DNA of 64,000 bases. It comes from an uncultured Bacteroidales bacterium. Lineage in GTDB: Bacteria; Bacteroidota; Bacteroidia; Bacteroidales; P3. Position 1 is the first letter of the stretch. The number at the start of each line of letters is the position of its first letter. Below, one piece after another: positions 8,997-18,587 of this stretch. Location of the stretch: the NCBI GenBank assembly GCA_900316055.1, contig ONBK01000006.1:1-64000 (forward strand), written 5' to 3'. The notes under the pieces were generated by a model. It was not told the origin of the DNA and did no database searches. It saw nothing but the letters and a program-made list of their open reading frames with translations. The translations under genes and the position numbers were made by a program.

Positions 8997-9047
8997 AGGT
9001 TCAACAGGCCTAAAAGGCAAAAAGTTTTTTAGTTCAAAAAAGTTTCG

Positions 9048-9055
9048 TATATTTG
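9048..9055 (+). promoter_or_regulatory. -7 box upstream of the M28-like gene
   Basis: TATATTTG matches TAnnTTTG. It lies about 80 bases before the ATG at 9134, leaving a leader that contains a GCGCTTTGCGCGTATGCG palindromic stretch. Confidence 0.55.
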
Positions 9056-9133
9056 TATGCGCTTTGCGCGTATGCGTAAGGCTATATTATATTGAATACC
9101 AAATTATTGAACAACAATAATAAATTATAGATT

Positions 9134-10654
9134 ATGATAAAAAGGGGAATGCAGAAAAGAAGAGCATGCTTGTGGATACTCACGGCAGCATTGGCTTTCG
9201 GATGGAACACCCAGGCCAACGGCCAAACCAGAGAGCCCTTGGCGATGCCCGTGGTGGAAGAGGACTCGATAATGAAGCACATCATCGAGTTGTCATCGGA
9301 GACCTACGAAGGCCGTCTGGCCGGCACGATTGGGTACGACAAAGCAGCGGACTATGTAGAGAATGTGCTGAGACGCTATGGGGCTTCCATCAGCGAGCAG
9401 CGCTTTGAAGTGGAGTGCAACGAAGTGGAGAACTGCAAGTTCAACATCTATTTCCCCGGTTCCAAAGACAAGCGCACTTTCATCCTGGGCAATGACTTCT
9501 GCTGTGCAGGCATGACTGGTCGCGGCTATGTCGACGCCCAGATGGTGTTTGTCGGCTATGGTATCGACGACGAAGTGCTGAACGACTACAAATATGTCGA
9601 CGTTCAGGGCAAGATAGTCATCGTGCTGACGGGACTTCCCGAAGGCTCGTGGCTTCCCGCCAGCGTGGGCGAGCGTTATGCCACCCTGCGCGACAAGGCG
9701 CGCACCGCCGAGAAGCACGGCGCCCTCGGTATGCTGGCCATCAATATGAGTCCCAGCTGTCTTCCCAACGAGCCGCAGAGCCGCATCTACTGCGGCGCGC
9801 TGCCTCATTTGGCCACCTTCCCCATCCTACACCTGACCCTCAACAGCGGACGCGAGTTGTTCGACGACGAGTCGACCGCTTTCGATGATGCCCTCCAGAC
9901 CATCAACAAAGAGCACAAGATTGCCTCTTTCTCCTTGAAAAAGAAAGCCGAGATTGATGTCAACGCCATCTACCGCCAGCGTGCGGTGACCGCCAATGTC
10001 ATCGGTATCCTGAAAGGCAGCGACAGCCGTTACAATGACGAACTCATCGTGGTGGGTGCCAGCCTCGACCATGCAGGTATCCAGGGCGAGACCTCGCTCT
10101 TCCCCGGTGCCGACATCAACGCTTCGGGAGTGGCAACGGTACTCGAGACTGCCCGTCTGCTGTCGCAGGAGCGTTTCCGTCCCAAACGCAGCATCGCTTT
10201 CGTGCTCTTCAGCGGCAGCGAGCAGCTGTGGATGGGTTCCCGTATTTTCTTACGCAACTACAAAAACATCCGGGATGTGGAAGCCTTCATCAACGTGCAG
10301 AACGTGGGCTACGGCGACAGCATCGTGGTGCTGGGCGAGGCCAACTACCCCACCCTCTGGCAGATCGCCAAAGAGCGCGACGAGATTAACCACAACATGA
10401 TATGGATGGGTGGCAGCAAACTGTCTCTTCGTGGCGATGCCCGCGGATTCGACCAAATGGGAATCCCCTCGCTGGTATTCACCACCCTCAACGGGATGCA
10501 CCACAACCATGTGTCGAGCGACATCTGGGAAAATATCGACCGCAAGATATTAACCCATGTCACCCAAGTGACCGTAGAGACGGTAAGGGAGTTGTGCGAC
10601 GGCATCTACAAAGGCCGCAGCCTCAAGAGCAAATCCATGAGATTCGGGGATTAA
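9134..10654 (+). CDS. M28-like peptidase homologue lacking most metal ligands
   Basis: A 506-residue exported protein (signal peptide to about residue 31, ending NGQ) with a PA-like insert and an M28 zinc-peptidase fold. The usual ligand motifs are altered. Active relatives have a His two residues before the Asp in GAHYDH; here it is GASLDH (Ser-310). The bridging Asp of GADDNASG is Ile-328. The general-base Glu of the GEE motif is Ser-362, with the next Glu kept. The Asp of the later NLDM motif is Gln-389. The last His region (456-459) is kept. Catalysis by the normal two-zinc mechanism seems unlikely. It sits just upstream of the gldFG fusion. Confidence 0.75.
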   Translation: MIKRGMQKRRACLWILTAALAFGWNTQANGQTREPLAMPVVEEDSIMKHIIELSSETYEGRLAGTIGYDKAADYVENVLRRYGASISEQRFEVECNEVENCKFNIYFPGSKDKRTFILGNDFCCAGMTGRGYVDAQMVFVGYGIDDEVLNDYKYVDVQGKIVIVLTGLPEGSWLPASVGERYATLRDKARTAEKHGALGMLAINMSPSCLPNEPQSRIYCGALPHLATFPILHLTLNSGRELFDDESTAFDDALQTINKEHKIASFSLKKKAEIDVNAIYRQRAVTANVIGILKGSDSRYNDELIVVGASLDHAGIQGETSLFPGADINASGVATVLETARLLSQERFRPKRSIAFVLFSGSEQLWMGSRIFLRNYKNIRDVEAFINVQNVGYGDSIVVLGEANYPTLWQIAKERDEINHNMIWMGGSKLSLRGDARGFDQMGIPSLVFTTLNGMHHNHVSSDIWENIDRKILTHVTQVTVETVRELCDGIYKGRSLKSKSMRFGD

Positions 10655-10688
10655 AGGTTATTGAAGAAAAAAAGATAAAAGACTATCA

Positions 10689-13253
10689 ATGTACACGCTG
10701 TATAAGAAAGAGCTGGCCAGTTTCTTCTCCTCGCTGACAGGATATCTCACCATCGCGGTATTTCTCATACTCACAGGACTGATGCTGTGGGTGTTCAAAG
10801 GATACCTTAACATCATTGACTTCGGATATGCCGGCATCGACGGGTTGTTTGCCATAGGACCCTATCTCTACCTGTTCCTCATCCCCGCCATCACGATGAA
10901 ACTCATCGCCGAAGAGCGGCGCGGAGGAACCTTGGAGACCCTGATGACGCACCCGCTGAGCGACTGGACCATCGTGTGGGCCAAATTCTTGGCGGCATGG
11001 ACGCTGGTTCTCATCTCGCTGTTACCGACGCTGGTATACTATTTCAGCGTCTACTCGCTGGGCTACCCGTATCCCGGTAACATCGACACCGGCGGTGTCA
11101 TAGGTTCCTATCTGGGACTATTGTTGCTGGGCGGTGCTTTTGTATCCATAGGACTTTTCTGCAGTTCGCTGACCAAGAACCAGATTGTGTCGTTTCTTGC
11201 GGCAGCAGCATTGTGCTATATCTTCTATCTGGGCTTCGACTCGCTGTACGACCTTGGCCTCTTTTCCGGGAACACCAACCTCGAGGTGAAAAGACTGGGT
11301 CTGTCGGCACATTACGACAGCATCAGTCGCGGCGTGGTGAACACTCGCGACGTGGTCTATTTTGTCGGCGTGATAGCCATTTTCGTTACACTTACCCGCA
11401 TGGTCCTCCAGAGCCGCATGTGGAGCGGATGGAGCCTCCGCGGGAAAGAGAAAAACCGCAGACGCAACCTAAAGATGAGCCATCTACTGGAGCTCTGCGT
11501 AGTGCTGATAGCCGTAGTGTCGGCGAATGTCGCCAGCCACTACCTGTACACCCGCTTCGACTTGACGGCAGAGAAACGCTACTCATTGTCGGACGAAACC
11601 AAGACTTACCTGAAGAATATCGACGAGACTTTGCTGGTCAGGGTGTATCTTGATGGCGAGATGTCGTCCGACTACAAACGGCTGCACGACGAGACACGCG
11701 AAATGCTGAATTTGTTCCGTTCCTACAACGAGAACATCACCTTCGAGTTTGTCGACCCCAACGACGAGAAGGAGTTCTCCAACGAAGAGCGTCAGGTCGT
11801 CTACCAGAAGATGATGCAGAAGGGCGTCTATCCCGTCCAGGAACAGCTGAAAGAGGGAAACAGCGTTCACACGCTGACGCTGCTGCCGGGAGCGGAGCTC
11901 TCCTACAAAGGGCGCTCGACGGCCATCTCGCTGGTTCAAAATCAGCAATACATCAGCGAACAAGGCGATATCATCAACAACTCCATCCAGAATCTCGAGT
12001 ATGCCTTGATTCGAGCCATCCGCAACCTATCGCGTGTGCAGAAACCCACCGTAGCCTTCCTGCAGGGTCACGGCGAGTTGTCGGGTGCCGCCATCTTCAA
12101 CATCGCTGAGGCCATGGAAGAATTCTACAACCTCGACTATGTGACCATCGATGGACAGATTCAAGCCCTGACCAACCACACGCAAAACTCGAAAGACTCC
12201 TCCTTCCGTTTCGTGAACAAGTACGACCTGCTGATTGTAGCGAAGCCTACGCAGCCTTTCAGCGACCAGGACCTGTTCATCATTGACCAATACATCATGT
12301 ATGGTGGCAAAGTCATCTGGTTTATCGATGCCATGAATGCCGAGATGGACAGCCTCGCCAACCGTGGACAAGCGATGGCGACACGCTACCCGCTGGGACG
12401 ACTTGACGAGATGCTCTTCAACTATGGTGTCCGCATCAACTCCGACATCCTCTTGGACATCGTCAGCCAACTCATCCCCATGCCCGTGGAACTTGTCGGC
12501 AACAAGCCGCGCTACGAGTTCCGTCCCTGGTTCTACTATCCCGAACTGGTACCGCGCAGCAACCACCCCATTGTGAAAAACCTCGACCTCATCAAGGCAG
12601 AATTCATCAGCAGTATCGACACCATCCAGAACAACATCAAGAAGACTGTGCTGCTGACCACCTCCGAATTCACACGCACCAAGAGTGCCCCCGCCATGAT
12701 TGACGTCACCGACGCCATGGTTCAACCCGACCGCCGGCTCTACAACCGCAGCCTCGTCCCTGTGGCCGTGCTCCTCGAAGGAGAATTCCGTTCGGCTTGG
12801 CGCAACCGTCTGGCTCCCGAGTTCGTGATGGAGAAATCCATGGGCTACCGCGACCACAGTGAACCCACGAAGATGATTGTCGTCTCTGACGGCGACATCA
12901 TCCGCAACCAGTTCAACCCCAACGAAGGCACCATCTACCCCGTGGGGTACGACTTCTACAGAAAAATTCGCTATGCCAACCGCGAGCTCATCCTCAACAT
13001 GCTGAACTACATGACCGGCGACGAGGGGCTCATGACTGTGCGCAACAAGAATTTCACCCTGCGTAAACTCGATGCCGACAAAGCCGAGAACCGTCGCACC
13101 TTCTACCAGATTGTCAACATCGTGGTTCCCGTGTTGATTCTCGCCCTCGCCGGAGTCTGCATCATCCTGATTGAGAAACGTGTCTATGGCAAGAAAGCCC
13201 TCGCCACCAAAGGGCAAAAGAACGCCAAAAAACAAAAAAACACTAAGAAATGA
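10689..13253 (+). CDS. Fused GldF-GldG ABC transporter protein
   Basis: An 854-residue single reading frame. Residues 1-240 are an ABC-2 type permease like GldF, with six membrane segments and the EERRGGTLETLMTHP motif. After a basic linker (near 250-262) a GldG-like part begins with a membrane helix, the LTAEKRYSLSDET motif, a long periplasmic domain, and a final membrane segment near residues 818-838. In gliding Bacteroidetes GldA (ATPase), GldF and GldG form a transporter needed for motility; in non-gliding gut species the role is unknown. In the classical case GldF and GldG are separate genes. No gldA is in the window. The stop overlaps the DUF4340 start (ATGA). Confidence 0.8.
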   Translation: MYTLYKKELASFFSSLTGYLTIAVFLILTGLMLWVFKGYLNIIDFGYAGIDGLFAIGPYLYLFLIPAITMKLIAEERRGGTLETLMTHPLSDWTIVWAKFLAAWTLVLISLLPTLVYYFSVYSLGYPYPGNIDTGGVIGSYLGLLLLGGAFVSIGLFCSSLTKNQIVSFLAAAALCYIFYLGFDSLYDLGLFSGNTNLEVKRLGLSAHYDSISRGVVNTRDVVYFVGVIAIFVTLTRMVLQSRMWSGWSLRGKEKNRRRNLKMSHLLELCVVLIAVVSANVASHYLYTRFDLTAEKRYSLSDETKTYLKNIDETLLVRVYLDGEMSSDYKRLHDETREMLNLFRSYNENITFEFVDPNDEKEFSNEERQVVYQKMMQKGVYPVQEQLKEGNSVHTLTLLPGAELSYKGRSTAISLVQNQQYISEQGDIINNSIQNLEYALIRAIRNLSRVQKPTVAFLQGHGELSGAAIFNIAEAMEEFYNLDYVTIDGQIQALTNHTQNSKDSSFRFVNKYDLLIVAKPTQPFSDQDLFIIDQYIMYGGKVIWFIDAMNAEMDSLANRGQAMATRYPLGRLDEMLFNYGVRINSDILLDIVSQLIPMPVELVGNKPRYEFRPWFYYPELVPRSNHPIVKNLDLIKAEFISSIDTIQNNIKKTVLLTTSEFTRTKSAPAMIDVTDAMVQPDRRLYNRSLVPVAVLLEGEFRSAWRNRLAPEFVMEKSMGYRDHSEPTKMIVVSDGDIIRNQFNPNEGTIYPVGYDFYRKIRYANRELILNMLNYMTGDEGLMTVRNKNFTLRKLDADKAENRRTFYQIVNIVVPVLILALAGVCIILIEKRVYGKKALATKGQKNAKKQKNTKK

Positions 13254-14296
13254 AGAAACAACAAAAACGCAATATCATCCTTCTCGCCGCCATCGCCGCC
13301 ATTCTGGTTGCAACCGTGCTGATTTGGCTTCTCAGAAAAGACCAGGTGGAAGGAGCGGGGCCTCACGACTCCAGCTACCAAATTGAGGATACCGCCTCTG
13401 TCACCAAAATCGTCATGACCGACAAACTCAACCGCAAGGTGGCGCTGATACGCGAGAAAAACTCCTGGAGTGTCGACGGGAAAAATCCCGCCAGCCTTCC
13501 CATGGTCAACAACCTGCTCGAGACCTTGAAGAAGATGCGCATCCGTTCCGAAGTGAACCGCGATGCCGTACCCAATGTGTTGAAAGACATCGCCGCCCAT
13601 GGTGTCCAGGTGGACATCTACCAAAACGACCAACTGACCAAAACTTACTATGTGGGACGCGAGACACAAGACCACATGGCCAGTTTCATGGTCCGCAAAG
13701 GCGATGATATCCCGTGCGAAATCCATATCCCCGGATTCCGCGGCTATCTGACCCCCATCTTCTCTGCCGAAGCCATCAAATGGCGCAGCCATGTCATCGT
13801 CGACCTCGATGTGTACAATATCGACCGCATCGAACTCGAGATTCCCGCTGTCCCCCAGGAGTCGTTTGCCGTCGTACAGGAAAACAAAGACTTCTACATG
13901 GAGCTGCTTGAGGGTCACCGTCGGCTGCATGGTTTCGATACCGCCCGTGTGAGCCAGATGCTCTCCACCTTCAAGAACCTCTGCTTCGACGAGTTCGCCT
14001 CCATTGTCCCCAACAGCAATGCCGACAGCTGCGTCACCGGTGTTCCCCGTACCATCCTCCGCATCACCGACACAAAAGGCCTTCGTCACGAGGTGAAGGT
14101 CTACCTCAAATACATCAACCCCGCCGACATCGCCGCCATGCCGGATGAAAAGCTGCGTGAGGAACTCGACGTCAACCGTTTATACGCTATCGTCGACAAT
14201 AAGGACACTGTCCTCATTCAGAACTGGATTTTTGACCACATCCTTCAGCCCGCCAGCTTCTTCCAAGGGAAGAACATCACCCTGCCGACAAAATGA
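13250..14296 (+). CDS. DUF4340 domain protein
   Basis: A 348-residue protein with one N-terminal membrane helix (residues 9-28) and a periplasmic DUF4340 domain (about residues 50-180) marked by the SWSVDGKNPA and TKTYYVG segments. DUF4340 proteins are commonly encoded beside GldG-like or ABC-2 transporters, and here the gene overlaps gldFG by four bases and surE by four bases, so translational coupling is likely. It is probably a partner of the transporter. No catalytic motif is seen. Confidence 0.8.
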   Translation: MKKQQKRNIILLAAIAAILVATVLIWLLRKDQVEGAGPHDSSYQIEDTASVTKIVMTDKLNRKVALIREKNSWSVDGKNPASLPMVNNLLETLKKMRIRSEVNRDAVPNVLKDIAAHGVQVDIYQNDQLTKTYYVGRETQDHMASFMVRKGDDIPCEIHIPGFRGYLTPIFSAEAIKWRSHVIVDLDVYNIDRIELEIPAVPQESFAVVQENKDFYMELLEGHRRLHGFDTARVSQMLSTFKNLCFDEFASIVPNSNADSCVTGVPRTILRITDTKGLRHEVKVYLKYINPADIAAMPDEKLREELDVNRLYAIVDNKDTVLIQNWIFDHILQPASFFQGKNITLPTK

Positions 14297-15054
14297 AACC
14301 CCTGATTCTCATCACCAACGATGACGGCATTGCCGCCAAAGGAATCCAGACTCTCACCGAGGTAGCCCGGGAGTTTGGCGATGTGGTAGTGATGGCTCCC
14401 GAAGGCAACGCTTCGGGACTTAGCCACAGTATTGTCTCCTCACGTCCTATCCGTGCAAAAGAGATTAGCAGCGAGGAGGGACTGAAGGTGTGCAGCTGCG
14501 ATGGCACTCCGGTGGATTGTGTCAAACTGGCCATCGAGCATTTCTGTCCCCGCCGGCCCGACCTGGTGCTCTCCGGTATCAACCACGGAAGCAACAGTTC
14601 CATCAACGTACTCTACAGCGGCACCATGGGTGCCGCCATCGAAGCTGTGGCGCTCTGCATCCCCTCTATCGGCTTCTCTCTGCTCAACCACAGCCCCCAG
14701 GCCGACTTCGAGCCCGGCATCCCCTTCATCCGTCAGATTATCCGCACCACCCTCGACAACCGTCCTCCCGCCGGCGTCACCCTCAATGTCAATATTCCCC
14801 GCCTGCCGAAAGACGAAATTCTCGGCATCCGCATCTGCCACGAAGCCAATGCCTGCTGGAACGACAGTTTCGAGAAGCGAATCGATCCGCAGGGGCGACC
14901 CTATTGGTGGCTCACCGGCAAATTCGTCTGCAACGACCCCTCCGAGAGCAGCGACGAATGGGCTCTGTCGCACGGATATGTCTCCATCGTACCTATCCAC
15001 TGCGATTTCACCCACTATCCCACCATCGACAAACTAAAGAAACTCTATGAATAA
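14293..15054 (+). CDS. surE: 5'/3'-nucleotidase SurE
   Basis: A 253-residue protein matching SurE in length and motifs: ILITNDDG at residues 5-12 (metal-binding Asp pair), GNASGLSHS near 38-46, and SGINHGSN near 95-102. SurE is a divalent-metal phosphatase that removes phosphate from nucleoside 5'- and 3'-monophosphates in the cytoplasm. It overlaps DUF4340 upstream by four bases and the small membrane gene downstream by eight. Confidence 0.95.
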   Translation: MKPLILITNDDGIAAKGIQTLTEVAREFGDVVVMAPEGNASGLSHSIVSSRPIRAKEISSEEGLKVCSCDGTPVDCVKLAIEHFCPRRPDLVLSGINHGSNSSINVLYSGTMGAAIEAVALCIPSIGFSLLNHSPQADFEPGIPFIRQIIRTTLDNRPPAGVTLNVNIPRLPKDEILGIRICHEANACWNDSFEKRIDPQGRPYWWLTGKFVCNDPSESSDEWALSHGYVSIVPIHCDFTHYPTIDKLKKLYE

Positions 15055-15343
15055 TCACTTCTTCCTACAAGACAAGGTAACCGTCGGCCTCATTGTCGGG
15101 TTAGGCTCGATGGCCGCAACAGCGTTGCTGCTGACAGCAGGGCTCTCCCTCGCAGGAGAGGCCGTCTCAAATCATCTGCGTTGGTATGGAGCCATCTTCA
15201 TCCCGCTGATTTTCTTTATCCGCTACTATGTCAAACAGCAGCTTTCCGTCGTCACCAAGACCCTCTTCGTAATCTTCTTCCTCACTTTCCTATCCTTTAT
15301 TTTCTTCCTCTTCAAAACACAATCTTTGACCTTTAACCTTTAA
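15047..15343 (+). CDS. Small membrane protein, three predicted helices
   Basis: A 98-residue hydrophobic protein with three likely membrane helices (about residues 12-36, 46-60 and 70-90) and few charged residues. It overlaps surE by eight bases and precedes lpxB by 68 bases, so it belongs to the same transcription unit. In Bacteroidales a similar small membrane protein is often found between surE and lpxB; its function is not known to me. Confidence 0.7.
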   Translation: MNNHFFLQDKVTVGLIVGLGSMAATALLLTAGLSLAGEAVSNHLRWYGAIFIPLIFFIRYYVKQQLSVVTKTLFVIFFLTFLSFIFFLFKTQSLTFNL

Positions 15344-15411
15344 ACATTCTGCCTGCTTGCAGGCCTTGATCACATAACCTTTAACTTGTCTATAACCAAT
15401 AACCTTTAAAA
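15330..15411 (+). repeat. Word-repeat spacer with partial palindromic core
   Basis: The spacer before lpxB consists of repeated CTTTAACCTTTAAA and ATAACCTTTAAC words around TGCCTGCTTGCAGGCCTT, a diverged form of the GCCTG...CAGGC core of the larger repeats at 1979, 2077 and 4588. Confidence 0.65.
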
Positions 15412-16587
15412 ATGAGATATTACATCATAGCCGGCGAAGCCTCGGGCGAGCTCTATGGAGCCAACCTCATCAGAGCCCTGCGCGAGCAAGACCCGCAAGC
15501 GGAGTTCCGCTTCTGGGGCGGCGACGCTATGATGCAAGAAGCCGGCCAACCGGTACGCCACATCCGAGACCTCGCCATCATGGGCTTTGTCGAGGTGGTG
15601 ATGCATCTCCGCACGGTGCTGGGCAACATCAGCTTCTGCAAACGCGACATCCTCGACTGGCATCCCGATGCCGTCATCGGCATCGACTACCCCGGATTCA
15701 ACCTGAAAATCGAGAAGTGGGCACATAACCACGGCATCAAGGCCATCCATTACATTTCCCCCCAACTGTGGGCTTGGAAAAAAGGTCGCCTGAAAGGCAT
15801 GAGGAAATACCTCGACCGACTCTGTTACATCCTCCCCTTCGAGCAGCAGTTCTACGCCGAAAACAACTTGCCGCAAGCCACCTATGTCGGTCATCCGTTG
15901 CTGGAAATTATTCAAGGGCGCCCGAAAGACGAACCTTTTGATTTCGACAGCCGTCCCATCATCGCCTTACTGCCAGGGAGTCGGAAGCAGGAAATCAAAA
16001 ACAGCCTTCACTATATGGTGCGCCTCGCCGCCCAACATCCCGAATATCATTTCATTGTGGCGGGCATGAGTCTCATCGGACCCGAACTCTACGACAGCAT
16101 CATAAAGAAACAATCAAGCAATCAAACAATCCTGCCTGAGCGACAGCGAACGGCCTGCGACCAACGTGGAGCAAAGCAATCAAGCAATCTCACAGTCCTC
16201 TACGACCAGACCTACCGACTGCTGTCGCAATCCTATGCCGCTGTTGTCTGTTCAGGTACCGCCACCCTCGAGACGGGTCTCTTCCACGTTCCTCAGGTGG
16301 TATGCTATCGCGGGAATCCTGTCTCCATCGCCATCGCCCGTGCCCTCGTGGGCAGCCGCATCAACCACATCGCGCTGGTCGACCTCATCGACGACAGCAA
16401 TGTCGTCACCGAACTCCTCCAGCAGGATTTCAACGACGAGCGTCTCGAGCACGAATTCCAGCTCATCACCACCGACAACGCCAACCGCAAGCGCATGCTC
16501 GAAGGCTATCGTCGTGTGGAAGAGAAACTCGGCAGCGCCGGCGCCAGCCGGCGTACCGCCCAAACCATCATCGAAACTATCCAATGA
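15412..16587 (+). CDS. lpxB: Lipid-A-disaccharide synthase with repeat-derived insertion
   Basis: A 391-residue glycosyltransferase (GT19) that joins UDP-diacylglucosamine to lipid X in lipid A synthesis on the inner face of the inner membrane. Family motifs are clear: AGEASGELYGANLI at the start, YYISPQLWAWK-like YISPQLWAWK near residue 118, LLPGSRKQEI near 185, and SGTATLETGLF near 281. Residues about 233-260 (DNA 16108-16190) are extra compared with relatives and are encoded by word repeats: CAATCAAG tracts on both sides of a 45-base core that also occurs in rimO in a different frame. The insertion lies in a loop between the Rossmann halves. Since LpxB is normally essential in bacteria that make lipid A, the loop is probably tolerated. 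Confidence 0.92.
   Translation: MRYYIIAGEASGELYGANLIRALREQDPQAEFRFWGGDAMMQEAGQPVRHIRDLAIMGFVEVVMHLRTVLGNISFCKRDILDWHPDAVIGIDYPGFNLKIEKWAHNHGIKAIHYISPQLWAWKKGRLKGMRKYLDRLCYILPFEQQFYAENNLPQATYVGHPLLEIIQGRPKDEPFDFDSRPIIALLPGSRKQEIKNSLHYMVRLAAQHPEYHFIVAGMSLIGPELYDSIIKKQSSNQTILPERQRTACDQRGAKQSSNLTVLYDQTYRLLSQSYAAVVCSGTATLETGLFHVPQVVCYRGNPVSIAIARALVGSRINHIALVDLIDDSNVVTELLQQDFNDERLEHEFQLITTDNANRKRMLEGYRRVEEKLGSAGASRRTAQTIIETIQ
16108..16190 (+). repeat. Repeat insertion inside lpxB
   Basis: Octamer tracts built from CAATCAAG flank a core at 16131-16175 that begins CCTGCCTGAGCGACAGCG and ends ACCAACGTGGAGCAAA. The core differs by one base from rimO 20804-20848. Total length is compatible with the reading frame. 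Confidence 0.85.
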
Positions 16588-17966
16588 AACATCTTGCTAC
16601 CATATTACTGATACTACTTTCTGCACTCAGCGCCCACGCCGGGAGCCAAGGGGCGCGAGCACCTTTTTCTGAAAACCCCACAGTGAGCAACGTGAAGGTG
16701 CGCCTCTACTCTGCCAACACCATCAAACAACTCAACATCTCCATCGACCTCGGTCACTATAACCTCTACGCCACCGACAACGGAAGCGACGAACTCCTTG
16801 AAGACATGATTGGTGACGGGCGTTCCATTATTCTCCGCTCCGAGGGCAAGAAAGTGCATGTCAGCGTCAATGAGACCGACTACGGTACCTTCAAGTCTGT
16901 CCGTCTCGAAACCGCCGACACCGCCTGCATCCTCTGCCTCAATCCCGCCAACTGCAAACAACGCACCTACGAAGGCAACCTCGAGATTTCCACCCTTAAA
17001 AATGGAAACCTGCTCATCCTCAACGATGTCGAATTCGAGACCTATATCGCCGGTGTCGTGCAGAGCGAGATTTACGGCAACCAGACCGACATCTTCCGCA
17101 TCCAAGCCATCATCTCGCGCACCTGGGCGCTCCGCAATATGAGAAAGCATGCTGCTGAAGGCTACAACTTCTGCGACCATGTCCACTGTCAGGCCTACCT
17201 CAACCGCTGCATCCGACCCGACATCATGCTCGGTGCCATCGAGAGCAGCGGGGAAACCCTCGTCGACTCCACAGGGGCGCTCATCGAAACTCCTTTCCAC
17301 TCCAACTCGGGAGGCGAGACAGCCAACTCCGAAGATGTCTGGCGCGCCGCCCTACCCTACTTGCGTGCTGTTGAAGACACCTTCTCGTACAACATGCGGC
17401 AGAGCAACTGGACCAAGATTATCTCGCGCGACCGCTGGCTTAACTATTTCTCTAAAACACACAAAATCGACATCAACGACTCCACCAATCTCGACACCCT
17501 GCTCTCCTTCACACAGGAACACCGCAAAGTGAACCTCCTCGGAGTTCCCCTCACCTGCATCCGTACCGACTTCCAGTTGAAGTCCACCTTCTTCTCCGTC
17601 ACTGTCGACAGCACCACCAACGACATCATCCTCCTCGGTCACGGATACGGACACGGTGTCGGTCTCTCGCAAGAAGGAGCCATCCGCATGGTCTCCCTCG
17701 GCATCTCCTACGACAGCATCCTGCAACACTACTACACGGGAGCCATACTCTACCACGACCCCTATGCCAACTCTGGTTACGTCGCCGACTACGTGAAAAA
17801 GATATCACAAATCATCGAAGAAGACAAAAACACCAAAACACAAGTCCATTCCAAGAAAAACGACTGGCTGGGGCGCCTCTTCCGTCTGCGCGACCGTGAG
17901 GAACGTGAAGAAATCTATATTGAGGAAGAGCAAGACAACGAGAAAGACTGGGAGTATGACTGGTAA
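16584..17966 (+). CDS. SpoIID/LytB domain exported protein
   Basis: A 460-residue protein with signal peptide (about residues 1-20) and a SpoIID/LytB domain in its middle and C-terminal part. The motifs FHSNSGGETANSEDVW and GHGYGHGVGLSQEGA are characteristic. SpoIID cleaves glycan strands lacking stem peptides, and LytB-type members enhance amidases; in Bacteroidetes the role is less studied but cell-wall remodelling is expected. The ATG at 16584 overlaps the lpxB stop (ATGA). A charged C-terminal tail of about 60 residues (many Glu, Lys, Arg) follows the domain. Confidence 0.85.
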   Translation: MKHLATILLILLSALSAHAGSQGARAPFSENPTVSNVKVRLYSANTIKQLNISIDLGHYNLYATDNGSDELLEDMIGDGRSIILRSEGKKVHVSVNETDYGTFKSVRLETADTACILCLNPANCKQRTYEGNLEISTLKNGNLLILNDVEFETYIAGVVQSEIYGNQTDIFRIQAIISRTWALRNMRKHAAEGYNFCDHVHCQAYLNRCIRPDIMLGAIESSGETLVDSTGALIETPFHSNSGGETANSEDVWRAALPYLRAVEDTFSYNMRQSNWTKIISRDRWLNYFSKTHKIDINDSTNLDTLLSFTQEHRKVNLLGVPLTCIRTDFQLKSTFFSVTVDSTTNDIILLGHGYGHGVGLSQEGAIRMVSLGISYDSILQHYYTGAILYHDPYANSGYVADYVKKISQIIEEDKNTKTQVHSKKNDWLGRLFRLRDREEREEIYIEEEQDNEKDWEYDW

Positions 17967-18021
17967 TGGTAAAGGGTTATAGGTTATGGGTTATTGACTT
18001 TAAAAAGATAAACAAAATATT
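17967..18021 (+). repeat. Word-repeat spacer
   Basis: Variants of GGTTATAGGTTATGGGTTATTG follow the SpoIID gene in broken form: AAGGGTTATAGG, TTATGGGTTATTG. This is the same word class as in the spacers at 19548, 31854, 47228 and 49123. Confidence 0.7.
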
Positions 18022-18576
18022 ATGAAGAAATACATCAAAATATTAGTTTGTACAAGTTTGTTTTTCACCTTTCTCCTTTCACCTTTCACCTCCCTCCGGG
18101 CTCAGGTGAAATGGCACACCATCGAGGAGGCTGCGAGTGAAAAGATAGGCACGAAACTCTATTTCATTGACTTCTACACCTCTTGGTGCGGATATTGCAA
18201 GAAGATGGACCGCGAGACCTTTACCGACCCAACCGTTGCCAAGATTCTCAACAAATACTATTATCCCGTCAAGTTCAACGCCGAAGGCACCAACACCTTT
18301 GTTTGGTTTGGAAAGACCTACAACCCTGCATCTGCTGGCCGCAACCGTACCCACGAATTTGCCAAGGGGGTCCAAGGATACCCCACCTTCAACCTCTTCA
18401 CCGCCGACGGAAAACTCTTCCAATCCATTCCCGGCTATGTAGCCGCCAAAGACTTCACCGTCATCCTCTGGTACCTCGCCTCCGGCGACTACAACCGCTA
18501 CTCCTACGAACAATACCAGAAAATCTTCGACAAAGACATCCGTCCCACTATGGAGAAAGCATTGAAAAACCTTTAA
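18022..18576 (+). CDS. Exported thioredoxin-like protein
   Basis: A 184-residue periplasmic protein of the thioredoxin-7/DUF255-like group. The redox motif WCGYC lies near residue 54-58 within YTSWCGYCKKMD, and the cis-proline motif GYPTFNLF follows near residue 119. It likely reduces or isomerises disulfides in the cell envelope. The signal peptide ends at LRAQ; its hydrophobic core is encoded by repeated TTTCACC words (18064-18100), as in four other exported proteins of this window. Confidence 0.8.
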   Translation: MKKYIKILVCTSLFFTFLLSPFTSLRAQVKWHTIEEAASEKIGTKLYFIDFYTSWCGYCKKMDRETFTDPTVAKILNKYYYPVKFNAEGTNTFVWFGKTYNPASAGRNRTHEFAKGVQGYPTFNLFTADGKLFQSIPGYVAAKDFTVILWYLASGDYNRYSYEQYQKIFDKDIRPTMEKALKNL

Positions 18577-18587
18577 CCTTTTACAAT

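Noticed and set aside
12027-13235. Minus-strand frame of 402 codons
   Set aside because: Opposite the GldG part of the fusion gene; composition typical of an antisense frame.
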